Shown piece after piece: positions 19,981-30,864 of a DNA stretch of 64,000 nt (position 1 is its first letter; each line of letters begins with the position of its first letter). The stretch lies in NCBI GenBank assembly GCA_947646735.1, contig CANTFK010000084.1, positions 18,888-82,887 of the forward strand, given 5' to 3'. A program made the translations under genes and the position numbers. This DNA is from Peronospora farinosa (taxonomy: Eukaryota > Oomycota > Peronosporomycetes > Peronosporales > Peronosporaceae). The notes under the pieces are model-generated. The model had not been told where the DNA came from, did no database searches, and saw only the letters and a list, made by a program, of their open reading frames with translations.

Positions 19981-21690
19981 GGGGTCGAGTCGATACCAAG
20001 AGGAGAGTGGTCAGGTCTAGAAACAATCAATCGGCAGCCAGAGGTTTTGGTCCCTAGAGACCGGGTTCCGTCGGTCAAGGTATCCGCGGTGACGAGATCA
20101 CGGTTCCCCATAAAAATATCGGGAGAGGTCATGCAAGAAGATGTGGTACAACAACTCCGGATGGATAGGATCCGAGATGCGCAAGAAGAGGAGAGCTGGG
20201 TACGCGAGTTGAAGGCATATTTGAAGGGAGACTGGAAATACTTGTCAGTGGAAGCGGCCAGAAACTGCAGCAAAATGTCGGAAGATTACGAGATAAGTGA
20301 AGAAGGACTGCTGGTGTACCCCGGCCATAGAATTATGGGGGACGACCGAGACATAACTGCCAGATTGGTGATACCTGAGAGTTTCCAAGCTGACGTCCTC
20401 CATCATTATCATACGAGTTTGGAAGGCGGTCATCAGGGAATCGGGCGTACCTATCACCGAATTCGATGATATTATCATTAAAAAGGTCTATTTCGGAGTG
20501 TCCAGAAATATGTGGGTCAGTGCATAGATTGTAAGACTGGGGAAGGAGGCCCAATTTACAAGGAAAGTCTTCGAGGAATGTTGAAGCGACGTAACCTTTC
20601 CAAATCATCGCGATGGACCACATATCTTCTCTCCTCAAGTCGTATGAAGGAAAACGGAGCTACTAATTTGGGTCGACCCTGTTTACGGGTTATGTGATGG
20701 CTAAGGCTAGTGCGTCACGGACAGCCCAGTAAGTAGCTGAGGGATATGAAGAATGCGTTTTTCGTCGTTTTGGCACCAGTGAGACGATCCGTCACGATCG
20801 GAAGCCGGGGTTCACGTCGGACTTCTTCCGATCGTTCAGTCGCATGGTGGGTAACGTCAGAGAGCGACCATGGCCTACCGGCCCCAGGTGAGCGGTAATG
20901 CGGAGAGAACGGTCCAGACTCTGACCAGGTCTGTCAAAATGTATGTGGCCGACGCAGGGCAACAAGACTGGGATGAGTATGCGGAGCGTTTTACGTTTGC
21001 GTTAAAGACATTGTGCGGGAGGAAATACCGTTTTATCTGGTCCATGGATGGAATGCTAGGACTACTCTTGAGACCATGTTACCGGTGGTAAACTTTCGAC
21101 GTCGAGAATTAGGACCTCGGAGATGGAGATATCGGATTCAAAGTCACTATCAGCGAGCAAGAGACCAAATCAACGAGAATTTACGGGCGGCTAGTCAGGC
21201 TCGGGTGCAAGCGCAAAATGAAGGGGTAGTCGGCCACGAAATTCAGCCAGGGTCCCGGGTATGGCTATACTTAGACCGGGTGAAAGAGGGGTATGCCAAA
21301 AAATTGGCCCACCTTTGGCACGGATCGTTCCGAATTCGGAAAGTGGGCGTAGATCATGCAGTACGATTGACACTACGAGGCACAGAATATAGACTATTCC
21401 CAATCGTGCATATATCCAAGCTCAAGCCCGTCATAGATTTCCCCGATCGACTTCAGCAGCAAGCTGGAAGTGGATAGAGAAGATTGAGCTTATTTCGTCG
21501 AATGTCTGTTACCAGAAGATAGCTGGGTGCGGGAATTGGAGGAAGGCACGTATGAGGTCGAATTTTTTTGGAGAGTCGTACAGGTATATAAATTCGGTAT
21601 GGACGGCAACAACGAGATTTCCTCGTGCAATGGAAGGAGAACCCTGACTCCTCGTGGGTAGACGAAGTGGATATAGATTGCGAGCCCTAA
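19981..21690 (+). pseudogene. Element B integrase and C-terminal chromodomain-like tail
   Basis: Zinc-binding start VLHHYHTSLEGGHQGIGRTYH (20,395-20,465). The catalytic core is badly damaged from 20,478 to 20,870 (several stops; LLIWVDPVYGLC visible). Recognisable sequence resumes with MAYRPQVSGNAERTVQTL, which includes the Glu of the DDE triad, then RRWRYRIQSHYQRARDQI and GSRVWLYLDRVKEGYAKKLA. Near 21,620-21,690 FLVQWKENPDSSWVDEVDI fits the end of a chromodomain. Integrase would insert the cDNA; the tail may bind histone marks. Confidence 0.75.
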
Positions 21691-21784
21691 TCCGAGATTT
21701 CGAGCGCAAGAAGGCAAGCCATAACCGCTTTAAAGTAATGCAAAGCCATGAGAACTAGCGGAGAATACTAAAATCTCTGAAAGC

Positions 21785-21965
21785 AGACCATGGTATCCCA
21801 TCGGGAGATTTGGGTCCCTCATTGGTGGACCTGGTATCGTATTGGTAGACCTGGGTCCCTCATTGGTATACCTGATACCTTATTGGTAGACCTGGTCTCT
21901 TATTGATAGACTCGGTCCCTTATTGGTAGACCTGGGTCTCCTATGGGAAGACCTAGACCTTTCAC
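21785..21965 (+). repeat. 20-bp minisatellite after B pol
   Basis: Eight or nine imperfect units related to GGTAGACCTGGGTCCCTCATT, the motif also found at the LTR start. It lies exactly between the ends of pol (plus) and of the antisense gene (minus), where two convergent transcripts would terminate. Confidence 0.75.
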
Positions 21966-23876
21966 GAACCCGATGTATAGAAGAACGAAGAAGGAAGACA
22001 GACAAGATCTCCTGGAAACAGAGAAAGTATGGCAAAGGAGATGAAAAATGGACAGACATACAAAAAATAGGATCGAAGAGAACGAATGTTCGTGTTCAAA
22101 AGTAGACCTAAGAGGGCGGACTAAACTTACCCTTGATGTGAGGGACCAAAGTTCCAGGATGAGGCACGATAGCCAACCGATATTGGGTAAGCCACGGCCA
22201 CGCGAGATCAGAAACCTGAAGAGCCTCGAGAAGGGCGACTGGGTTTGACCCCTTCTCACGACCAGGGTACCAGTAAAATACACGGCGGGTTCGAAGAACA
22301 TGTCGGAAGAAGAGGTCCAGGAAAAAGTCGAGATCGCATCGGCCCTTACTCATTTCAACGAAGATAAAGTCGGTCACCTCCCGCCACGCTCGAGTAGCCC
22401 GACTCCGACGCTTCTTCCGCGCGTTATGATCCGACGCAAGGAAGGGGTTCGGTCGCGCTAGTTTCTTGGAGACCCACAGGCAGTGGGTCGCCTCCCAGAG
22501 CGCTTGGCTATGCACTTCGTCAAACCGTGTGTAGACCGCCGCTAACTGGGCAAACCAGCCGACAGGTCGGAAGGAAACGGGTGGAATCGGAACACATGCA
22601 GCTACCCAAGGTTCAGCAGCCAGCAGTTTCTGGATCATCGGAGGGTTCACCAACGACTTATTCTATTTGGGAGGGCGGTCGAGGTTTTCGTCCGGTGGAC
22701 CGAACCAACCTTAAGGTAGATCCAACTGAGCGACCAAGTCTTCTGAAGACATTGTCACAATGCACCTAGAATTGACAAGGTCGACCGGCCAAGGTGACAC
22801 CTCCGCGTGGCAGAGAAGGTATTCAGCTGCATGTACCCAGCGATGATGGCATCCTTGGGAAGCGAACAAGAGTCGGTCGGGAGGGGTCAACCGTCGACCG
22901 CAACCGTGAACTCGTCATTTTCCTTCCCTGAGGTCGACTCAGAGTCCGAGTCAAAAGACCCGAACATCGCTCGTTTCAGCGAGAGGCCTGAAGTCGAGGT
23001 GACCCTTTGGGAAGTAGTAGGCGTCGGCGGAAGACTTGAGGAACTTGTAATCGTGAGGCGTCGACCAGAGGAACCAAAAATTGGCCAGGGCCGACCTTTG
23101 CGTCATGCTGTCGTCACTGAGGTCGTCTTGTGAAGACTCCAGCATGACTGGAGAGCGGCTGATAGAGACTCCTTACAGCGGTATCGCGGATGTGTCGGAT
23201 CTCAGAGACTTAATAAATATGGCAGGCATGCAGGATGACTTTCGCATGGACCGTTTACCGAGAGCTTTCGCCGGCTTCAAAGATGTACATACGGCCGGGG
23301 GAGAGACCGCCGAAGAAGAAGCTGGTCCCGGAGGCGGCCCATCGGAGAAGTCGGCGTGGTCGAGCTCTGCTGCAAGAAGAGACTGACGGCTTCAACTTTG
23401 TCGATATTTCATCGTAGGGGGTACACCATTGCCGTCTCGCGCTAGAGGGCTTCGAGGAGTTGGATTACCAGCCGGAAGTTGTCGCGTAGCGCCTCTTCCA
23501 GGCGCTCACACCGGGCGGCCAATAAGGTGGTAGAAGGGGGAACGACACTTGGTCGACCCTCGCAGTCCTCTATGCGGCGAGATTGAGCGTCCACGTTAAC
23601 TTGAAGTTCCTGCAAAGCTACGCGCACGTCGAATGGCGCGGAAGATGGATCGTCGGCCATGGAAACCGAAGTGGCGGAAGTATCGGCCGACTTGGCAGGA
23701 GGCAAAGCGGTGAAGACAGGAGGGCTATCAACGGCGACAGATTCGGCAGAACTCAAGGGTAAAGATACTGTCCCGGAGAGGTCGACTAAGGACGCTTCTT
23801 CGGATGGAGGGTCAACCAAAGGCGCGGGGATGACCGAGGTCGGCTCTTCAGACGGTTAGTCAGAACCAGGGTGACA
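21962..23876 (-). pseudogene. Antisense gene of element B (aORF-B), left copy, spliced
   Basis: On the minus strand, between the 3' LTR and pol, three coding blocks follow one another. (i) 23,855-23,442 is Ser/Pro/Val-rich with a C-terminal coiled coil (RVALQELQVNVDAQSRRIED, LEEALRDNFRLVIQLLEAL). (ii) About 23,390-22,951 contains ANFWFLWSTPHDYKFLKSS. (iii) 22,752-22,131 starts MSSEDLVAQLDLP, has two in-frame stops, then VGWFAQLAAVYTRFDEVHS and FIFVEMSKGRCDLDFFLD. Block iii ends at a strong donor (G/GTAAGT, 22,130) and resumes after TCTGTTTCCAG (22,012) for 16 codons to a stop. The lesions are shared with the inverted copy. No known family; a single host-like spliced gene is inferred. Confidence 0.6.
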
Positions 23877-24202
23877 TTGCTGAAACGACACAAGTTAGAA
23901 ACGGACGACTAACGATAGGCAAATTGAAGGACTACGTGACTGAAGAGGGGAAGACATGCGCGTGCTCTAAGCCGCTGTACGGCTGAGCAAGCGCAGGGGG
24001 AGGCTGCGGTGAAGTGCTTGTTTTGCGATATGGAGACCCCAGAGTCCAGTTGGATTCGGAGTATAGACCGTGTATCAGGGAAAAGAGACCAGAGAGACAG
24101 GGGTCTCGAGGGGAGGAGACCGTTTAAGGAGAACAATCTGCAAGACCCCACAAAATAAAAAATCAGTATTAGGGTACTAGTTTAACCAGTAACGAAGAGA
24201 AT
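23877..24202 (-). promoter_or_regulatory. Leader of aORF-B next to the 3' LTR
   Basis: On the minus strand this stretch holds two acceptor-like sites, GGGTCTTGCAG (about 24,143) and GTGTCGTTTCAG (about 23,882), the second followed by CAATG. This would fit a transcript that starts in or near the 3' LTR and splices into the antisense gene. No promoter motif was identified. Confidence 0.35.
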
Positions 24203-24957
24203 TGACCATGGCCCTTTTTTGGTCAACCTGGTACCTCGTTGGTAGCTGGGGCCCCTCTTCGGTCGACCTAGGCCCCTTGGGGTTCAGCCACTGCTAACCA
24301 GTTCACACAAGGATCAGACCAGTCGACTAAAGGAATTAGAGCTTCAGGCAAGGATAGAGAAAAAGTGTTATGGGCTAGCACTGTATTAAACACTACTCCA
24401 TTTGCGATCTACGTGGCACGACTCCGTCGCGATATAAACAAACTTGCTCTTAGCTACAGCCTGTTCCGGGAAGGGATATATTTTGCCCTCCCCGTTGAAG
24501 ACAGTGTGTAGCTAAGTTCAAGTGCGAATAGAATCCCAGGCTATATTTAGCCTGTGGGTTCGTGTCGAGCAGCATCCCCCAAGACCCGCTATCGGAAGCG
24601 GTCTCTCTCACCTCACGGTACGGGATCAAAGAAAAGGTCAGGCGGTTAATAACCCTGAAACAACAAGGAAAAGGCCAAGGACGACAAGCTCCCTGAAGAA
24701 TTTGTCTCGAAGTCTACTATCGACAAGGTCGATCGAGTGGCCACCTACCGACCCACCGAGTGAAGCATATCCACTAGAGGCCCCCCAGGTCTACATCTTT
24801 CGAGGCAGACATCTACATCTTCACCAAGTATTGCGAAGAGTGGAACCCGCCAGCCTACGGGTACACAAGGTGAGAGAAGGTCCATACGCGGCATCGGGAT
24901 ACCCCCTCCGACAGTCGGCAGTCCGGCAAAGTGAGTGGTTTGAAGTCTCATTATACA
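24203..24957 (+). repeat. Element B 3' LTR (subtype B2)
   Basis: It starts near TGACCATGG after GAAGAGAAT and ends CATTATACA, followed directly by element C pol. It is similar to the 5' LTR only up to CCGAGTGAAG (about 24,765); the remaining 190 bp have no counterpart there. The same subtype is seen at 28,587-29,645 (minus) and 49,362-50,120. Confidence 0.65.
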
Positions 24958-27575
24958 ATTTTGAGAGCGACTTCACCACATTGTTTTGACGATGTATGCG
25001 TGCATAGTAGGGCGGAGGACGGGTCAGAGCGCGATTGAGTCGCACAAGCGTCATTTAGATGCTGTGTTGCAGATTCTGGGTGACGCTCAATTATACGCTA
25101 ACGTGCAAAAGTGCGTAATAGGGGTCCCCGAGATACCTGTACTGGGCTGCATCGTAGGTGCACTTGGTGTACGAGAAGACCCAGAAAAGGTTAAGGCTGT
25201 AAAGGAATGGCCAGTCCCACGTCATGTGAAGGATCTACGCCAATTCCTTGGTCTTGCTAAATACTTTCATAAGTACAGCAAAAATTATGCGGAGCAGACT
25301 AAGCCATTATTCTGACCTTTTCAAAAAGGATACAGAATGGGCTTGTTCAAAGGAGCAAGAAGATGCGTTCACATCCGTGAAGCAATCTCTTGTAGAGGCA
25401 CCGGTCTTGGCACTGCCAGACGCGGATAAGCCCTTTAGCGTCGTCTGCGATGCAAGCGATTTTGCAATCGGCAGCGCGCTCATGCAGAAGGATGACAACG
25501 GCGTTGACCGTGTCATTTCTTATCAGTCTCGGCTTTTGAAAGCCGCAGTGCTGACTTACCCTGTGCATGACAAGGAGCTACTTTCAATAAAGTATGCCCT
25601 TGTAAAGTTTCGGGTGCACCTCTTGGGGCACCGAACATTTTGTGGTTTATACGGATCACGCATCACTGTGTACCGTTATAAATACACCACAACTCTCGCC
25701 GAGAATGACGAGATGGCTGACATTCTTCTCTGAATTTAATTTCAAAGCTGAATATAAGCCGAGTAAGTTGAATGTCTTGGCTGACGATTTATCGCGCCGA
25801 CTAGACTTCGAGGCAAGACACCTGGAAAGTGTGTCTCGTGCGAAAGCACAAGTTGAGTCGTCAACATTGGCAGCCATGAAGGCCCACCATGTCACGAGCT
25901 CAATGGCCTCCGATGTAAAATAGTGTTACATCAGGACGAACATTGTCGCCTGCTGTTGGATCATTTTGGTGGAAGAAATGTTACCCTTCCGTCGCACCTC
26001 AAAGCGAAATTAAATCGCTTTAGTTACAGTGATGGCCTATTATGGCATCAGCTGTCACCCTGTAATCCCTTGAGAATCTATGTCCCTCATGACACAGATC
26101 TCAAGCTGATGATACTACACGAATGCCATGATGCGCCATCTAGTGGGCATCTTGGCCGTGAAAAGACATTCTTACGAGTGTCAGAGGAATTTTGGTGGCC
26201 CCACCTATATCGGTGTGTGGCCAACTATATTCGCTCTTGCGAAGAGTGTCAGCGCATAAAGCCTGCACCTTCTATCGGTGCGCTATTGAAGCCACTGCCG
26301 ATTACGACTGAATGTTGGAAGTCGGTCACTCTGGACTTCATGTTTGGTTTACCGCCTGACCAAAAAGACAGGACGGGGCTCGTCGTCTTTGTAGACCGAC
26401 TGGGCAAGATGGTGCACTTAGCACCATGAAGCACCAAGATCTCAGGATAAAGATTCTGCCCTTTTGTTTCTGGATCACGTGTATCGACTACACGGGATGC
26501 CTGAGTCCATAGTATCGGACCGGGATCCGCGTTTTACGTCGGGTTTTTGGCGACATGTGTTTGAGCTGCTGGGAAGCAAGCTCCACATGTCAACCGCTGA
26601 TCTTCCCCAAACTGATAGCCAAACAGAACGGGCCAATCGAGTCGTGGCAGATGTGTTGCGTACAGTAGCGACTCCCAAAGAATGGAGCAAGCAATTTCCA
26701 TTCGTGTAGTTCGCTATTAATAACAGTGTTCACGCCAGTACGGGTGAAACACCGTTTTACATTAACGGACTGCGTCATCCTCGAACGTCAGTCTCGTTTG
26801 TACGCAGCCCGAGTCTTAGTGGGGGAGAGCCCCTCACTTCGCTCGGTGCGAATGCCAAAGAGGGCCAAGGTTGCCCTAGTGACACTGCTAATTTAGCAGT
26901 GGTCACGTCACCTATGGGTGTCACAGAGGAGGCACGACAAGAAATGCCAGTGCTCCTTGATGATGACACTATAGTGTTATCAACAGCGTCGTCCCATGAA
27001 CGACCTCTTGGAGGCGTCATCGGCGAGGTGGATGCTAAAAGCGTGAGCGAAGCTCAGCGCTTTGTGGATGAGCGATTAGCCATCACACGTAAAGTCCGTG
27101 ACGCGATGGCAAGCGCACAGGACAAGCAAAAACAATATGCAGACCAGCATGGCTGCAAAAACAATGAACATTTTAGTGTAGGGCACAAAGTGCTATTAAG
27201 TACTGCTACCTTACCTAAACATGCAATTTCTGTACTACCTGGTGGTACTACTAAGCTATTGCCCCGATTCATTGGGCCCTTTACATTGGTTGAAGAAGTT
27301 GAAGACCTAAACTATAGGCTCACTCTCCCACCGTATATGAAGACGCACCCCGTATTTTACGTGGGTAGTCTGAAACGATATGTTGATCAAGAAGAGATCA
27401 CATGTCCACATCGGTCAAACGAGATCGATGGTGACGTCGACTGTGAGTCAATCGTCGTTGCCGATCAGGCGACGGTGAATCCGAGAGGCTCCCCGTATAC
27501 GAGCGAGGCGATAGGGGACTCAATGATCGAGAAGGACTACACGTTGGACGCGGGTCTCTCATCATTCAGTCGCTA
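24958..27575 (+). pseudogene. Element C pol, 5'-truncated, left copy
   Basis: It begins inside RT at CFDDVCVHSRAED (FDD motif), directly after the B LTR. It continues with RT connection (EDPEKVKAVKEWPVPRHVKD), RNase H (VVCDASDFAIGSALMQKDD), the integrase zinc module (HECHDAPSSGHLGREKT...CEECQRIKP) and core (VFVDRLGKMVHLAP, IVSDRDPRFTSGFWR, TDSQTERANRVVADVL). Then follows the integrase C-terminal GPFTLVEEVEDLNYRLTLPP. Frameshifts or stops lie near 25,040, 25,313, 25,700, 25,921, 26,427 and 26,707, and the frame ends at a TAA (27,574). Integrase DDE residues are visible despite the breaks. Confidence 0.85.
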
Positions 27576-27618
27576 ATAAAATGCCTTAGCGAAGGTTCAG
27601 GCGGTAATAACCCTGACG

Positions 27619-28118
27619 TTACTTCGAATTATTATCGCGTAGATCCGAAGTCAGTCTCAAAACGTTACCTGAAAGACCATTCACCTCTTTCTTCAGCGCA
27701 GCGATCTTCGCCTTCGACTGAATGACAAAAGGATAGGCAGCCGCGAGTAGTTGGGCGTAATTGCTTCTCCTACTGGGCGCCACCTGTGTTGGTGGATGCG
27801 GTGGGAACACACGCTGCCTTGTTGGAAGGTTGTTGGCAATCGCCATGTGAAGCAAAAGCTTCAGATCCTTATTTATTAGAAAGGATACCCGAAGAATTTC
27901 GACTCTTGGGAACCGTTTGACGCGTTGCGTCGACGTGACTGGGCTGGTGGCTACTTACGAGTAGAAGCACTAGCTACTACCGCTCTGCTAGGTCCTGATA
28001 GACTTGCTGAGGCGGCGTGACGATAAGGATTTGGGGATATGTTACCACCTAATACTTCCCTCGCACGCGTCATAGCGAAACTGATTCGCTGTGATCGCTG
28101 TATGCTGCACCTGCATTT
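27619..28118 (-). pseudogene. Antisense gene of element C (aORF-C), diverged left relic
   Basis: On the minus strand 28,105-28,045 reads QRSQRISFAMTRAREVLGGN, and 27,855-27,619 reads PPTQVAPSRRSNYAQLLAAA followed by a coiled coil (KIAALKKEVNGLSGNVLRLT). Both match the aORF at 45,509-46,926 (QRSQRISFAMKRAHEILGGK; PPTQVATDRSSDYAHLLAAA). In the first block six or seven codon differences are silent and four change residues. The pol frame on the other strand is broken here (a TGA and frameshifts), although GYPKNFDSWEPFDALRR of its chromodomain is still visible at 27,883-27,935. Confidence 0.65.
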
Positions 28119-28586
28119 AATTTACATTACGGGGCTAGATAGTACCGTCACTAGCTCACAATTGCGCTTGAGAAAGACTCAAGCCCAAGTAAAAGGTATT
28201 AAGTTATTTTTAACTCTGTTTTTTATTTTTCTTAATTCGTACTAATTACGAAGATTTTAGTCGTAATAAATACGATAGAGTTCCCGCCTTTCGGGAACAA
28301 CTCATTTTCAGGTTAATCTATTATTTGTCCATATTGGGACTTTAGGCCCCCATAATAAACCAATAATAAATTGCCACGCTGTGCCGGCTACTCGAGCACA
28401 GCACCTGCCTACATATGTTATTGTTTATTTGTGTTCATGATATGTGTGTAATGTGGCCCATTACACCTTTTCTGCCAGATAAAGTAAGCATCTATTTCTT
28501 AGGACGATAACCTCCATATAGCTAAACGCTTTAAACTATAAGCTAAAACTAACATATACTTATTGTGGTGGATTGGATACTTATTA
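28119..28586. other. AT-rich remnant, probably Gypsy LTR
   Basis: No gene. On the minus strand it resembles the middle of the A LTR (11,580-11,770), with ATTATTGG-type words and a palindrome TGTAATG/CATTACA at 28,448-28,466. Probably an old LTR fragment. Confidence 0.4.
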
Positions 28587-29645
28587 TGTTATGATAAGAC
28601 TCCAAACCACTCACTTTGCCGGACTGCCGACTGTCGGAGGGGGTATCCCGATGCCGCGTATGGACCTTCTCTCACCTTGTGTACCCGTCGGCTGGCGAGT
28701 TCCACTCTTCGCAATATTTGGTGAAGATGTAGATGTCTGCCTCGAAAGATGTAGACCTGGGGGGCCTCTAGTGGATATGCTTCACTCGGTGGGTCGGTAG
28801 GTGGCCACTCGATCGACCTTGTCGATAGTAGACTTCGAGACAAATTCTTCAGGAAGCTTGTCGTCCTTGGCCTTTTCCTTGTTGTTTCAGGGTCATTAAC
28901 CGCCTGACCTTTTCTTTGATCCCGTACCGTGAGGTGAGAGAGACCGCTTCCGATAGCGGGTCTTGGGGGATGCTGCTCGACACGAACCCACAGGCTAAAT
29001 ATAGCCTGGGATTCTATTCGCACTTGAACTTAGCTACACACTGTCTTCAACGGGGGGGGGGGGGCAAAATATATCCCTTCCCGGAACAGGCTGTAGCTAA
29101 GAGCAAGTTTGTTTATAGCGCGGCGAAGTCGTGCCACGTGGGGTTCATCTCGCACTTGAACTTAACCACACGACTGTCTTCAACGGGGGCAGGGAATAAT
29201 ATACCTATTCTCCGGAACAGGTGTGTGGTCAGACTCAAGTTTTTGTAAGAGCGACGAAGACGTGCTACGTAGATCGCAAATGGAGTTGTATTTAATATAT
29301 TTCTATCCCATAACTCCATCACTCTATCCTTGTCTGAAGCCCGGATTCCTTGTGTTGACTGGTCTGATCCTTGTGTGAACTGGTCAGGAGTGGCTGAACT
29401 TTGAGGGACCAGATCTACCAATGAGGAACCAAGGTCGTCCGACAAGGGGCCGAGGACGACCGACGAGGAATTAGGTCAACTGACGAGGAACCAGGGCAAA
29501 CTTCGAGGGCCCAAGTCTACAGACGAGGGACAAGGTCCTCCAATGAGAGTCAGGTCTACCAATGAGGGATCAGGTCTACCGATGAGTAAACAGATCTACT
29601 GATGAGGGACCAGGTCTTCCGATGGGGGAACGGGGTCTACCGTAA
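28587..29645 (-). repeat. B-type LTR, solo, with internal duplication
   Basis: On the minus strand it matches the B2 LTR from the 20-bp minisatellite (29,645-29,400) to the end ...TTATCATAACA (28,587). A block of about 100 bp (CGCACTTGAACTT...TCTTCAACGGGGG...CCGGAACAGG) occurs twice, at 29,018-29,090 and 29,150-29,222, the second copy diverged. A 12-base G run lies at 29,051. No B internal sequence adjoins the 28,587 end. Confidence 0.7.
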
Positions 29646-29910
29646 ATATCAGATATTTCGAAAATAAAAAAAACCTTAAGAAGAAAGGGGGGGGACCTTT
29701 TTCGGTACCAATTTCTTTGTACTTAAATAATGAACCCCCCCCGTTGCTGGTTCTTCAAACTATTCCCAGCTAACGGTCGCTTGCCCCCGTTGTCCTCTTT
29801 CTTTCCGGTCCCTCTCTCTGCTGAGCGGTCTTCTGGTCCTTTTATTTAACTGGCCCCTGAGTCCTTCACATTTTAAAGAGCACTATACCAAACTTATAAG
29901 GTTGGAACCG
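29646..29910. other. Low-complexity stretch, no gene
   Basis: Contains G8 and C8 runs and pyrimidine-rich sequence resembling the leader beside the B 3' LTR (TCTCTCTG...GGTC). Probably a degraded B fragment. Confidence 0.35.
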
Positions 29911-30302
29911 AAGTTTTACTTAATGCTAAGAATATTCTTACTTAAGTAGTGTCAGCTGTCTAAATGCTGATGTTGTGTTTACGCTTCATCGGACCTTTTA
30001 AGGTCAATTCCAGGTTGAGCCAAGCGTATACGCTAGATTTGCCTCGAAAATTGCGTTAATATCATGTGTTTCAGTTGGCATGCTTAAGCCATATCGGGAT
30101 CCTCTTACGTGAATGTGGAGGTGCTTGCTCCGAGTAATCCAGCTTTTCCACGGGCTATGACAGCCGAATTGAGACGCCCAGCTGTGCCTTTAGCCGAGGC
30201 TGCTGCTGCTTTGAAACCTGCAGACGAGTCTGCACCGCGCCCAGTGTCTCACGGATACGGATCAATTTTTGAACCACATCACGTGAGCTGATGCCGAATA
30301 CT
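29911..30302 (+). pseudogene. D-family pol relic, left half
   Basis: Aligns by eye to 42,150-42,420 of element D: ATCGGACCTTTTAAGGTCA (integrase C-terminal FIGPFKV), GCGTATACGCTAGATTTGCC (AYTLDLP) and CATATCGGGATCCTCTTACG. Many small changes. The matching chromodomain half is at 35,441-35,660, on the far side of Copia and of an LTR. Confidence 0.6.
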
Positions 30303-30554
30303 GGTGTAACGAGGTGACTTCGTTACATAATATTAACACATATATGAAGTGTCAATATAAAAACATATTATAAGAAATAATATTTGACAATATTATCTTT
30401 CTTATAATATTGTCCCTAGATCTCCTTAAAGATGCCCTCTAATTGGTTGATATAGGCCATCATATCAACCACACGCTGACAAATGACCGACGGACGCGCG
30501 CAATGAGTGGAGGGCAAGTTGTCAACATACATAGTTGTAGTTTGATATAGTTGA
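30303..30554 (+). repeat. Split LTR of an unassigned Gypsy element, left part
   Basis: It begins with the palindromic TGTAACGAGG...TTCGTTACA, typical of the Gypsy LTR starts here. Copia splits it, and it appears to continue at 35,243-35,440, ending GGTGCCCCATTACA. The total would be about 450 bp. No target duplication was found, so the limits are tentative. Confidence 0.45.
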
Positions 30555-30559
30555 CATAG

Positions 30560-30821
30560 TGTTGATATTTCACCGCTGAATGCATGTTGGACAGGCGAAT
30601 GGCGCTATATGATATCATATTCGTATCCTGACGTTTCAGGATACGGATATGATAAAGGCCAATAGCTGAAAGGACATGACGTTATTAACGGACATATCTA
30701 GATGACGTCAGTAACAAAGATCTGACGAGGACAGGTTTAGATGTAGCTCAAGATAGTGAACTAAGGACCAAATATATTTACTTCACAATATTTGCCTTCT
30801 TCTACATATATCAATTCAACA
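30560..30821 (+). repeat. Copia 5' LTR
   Basis: Starts TGTTGATATTTCACC and ends AATTCAACA. Contains the inverted repeat GTATCCTGACGTTTCAGGATAC at about 30,626-30,647. Preceded by CATAG. Confidence 0.95.
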
Positions 30822-30864
30822 GGTTAACATCCGCAAGACGCTCAAGAACAACGTCGCCGCTTCC

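Larger units (their letters stand above)
12546..24957 (+). mobile_element. Ty3/Gypsy element B, dual RNase H, left copy
   Basis: A 12.4-kb element: 5' LTR (12,546-13,744), primer site, structured leader, gag with three zinc knuckles, protease, RT, RT-linked RNase H, a second RNase H, integrase and a short chromodomain. An opposite-strand gene region (21,962-23,876) and the 3' LTR (24,203-24,957) follow. The two-RNase H layout matches the plant Tat lineage. I recall a report of similar oomycete elements (called Chronos) but could not check it. Many stops and frameshifts are shared with the inverted copy (49,362-61,726), so most decay predates the duplication. Confidence 0.85.
10350..27470. repeat. 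Left arm of a 17-kb inverted duplication
   Basis: Everything from the A gag through all of B to the C integrase recurs on the other strand at 46,850-63,625. Paired coordinates sum to about 74,272 near the A side and 74,323 near the C side, which leaves small indels. The NUMT shifts the sum by 303 in gag. By eye most stretches look well above 95% identical. Some, such as 16,100-16,260 against 58,025-58,195, are clearly more diverged. Shared element junctions (A LTR/B, B/C) show this is one segment copied, not separate insertions. Confidence 0.9.

Noticed and set aside
24522..24989. 155-codon frame in the B LTR, repeated at 28,589 and 49,330
   Set aside because: It lies wholly in LTR sequence, starts from no conserved ATG context and shows no domain; conserved only because the LTR copies are similar.
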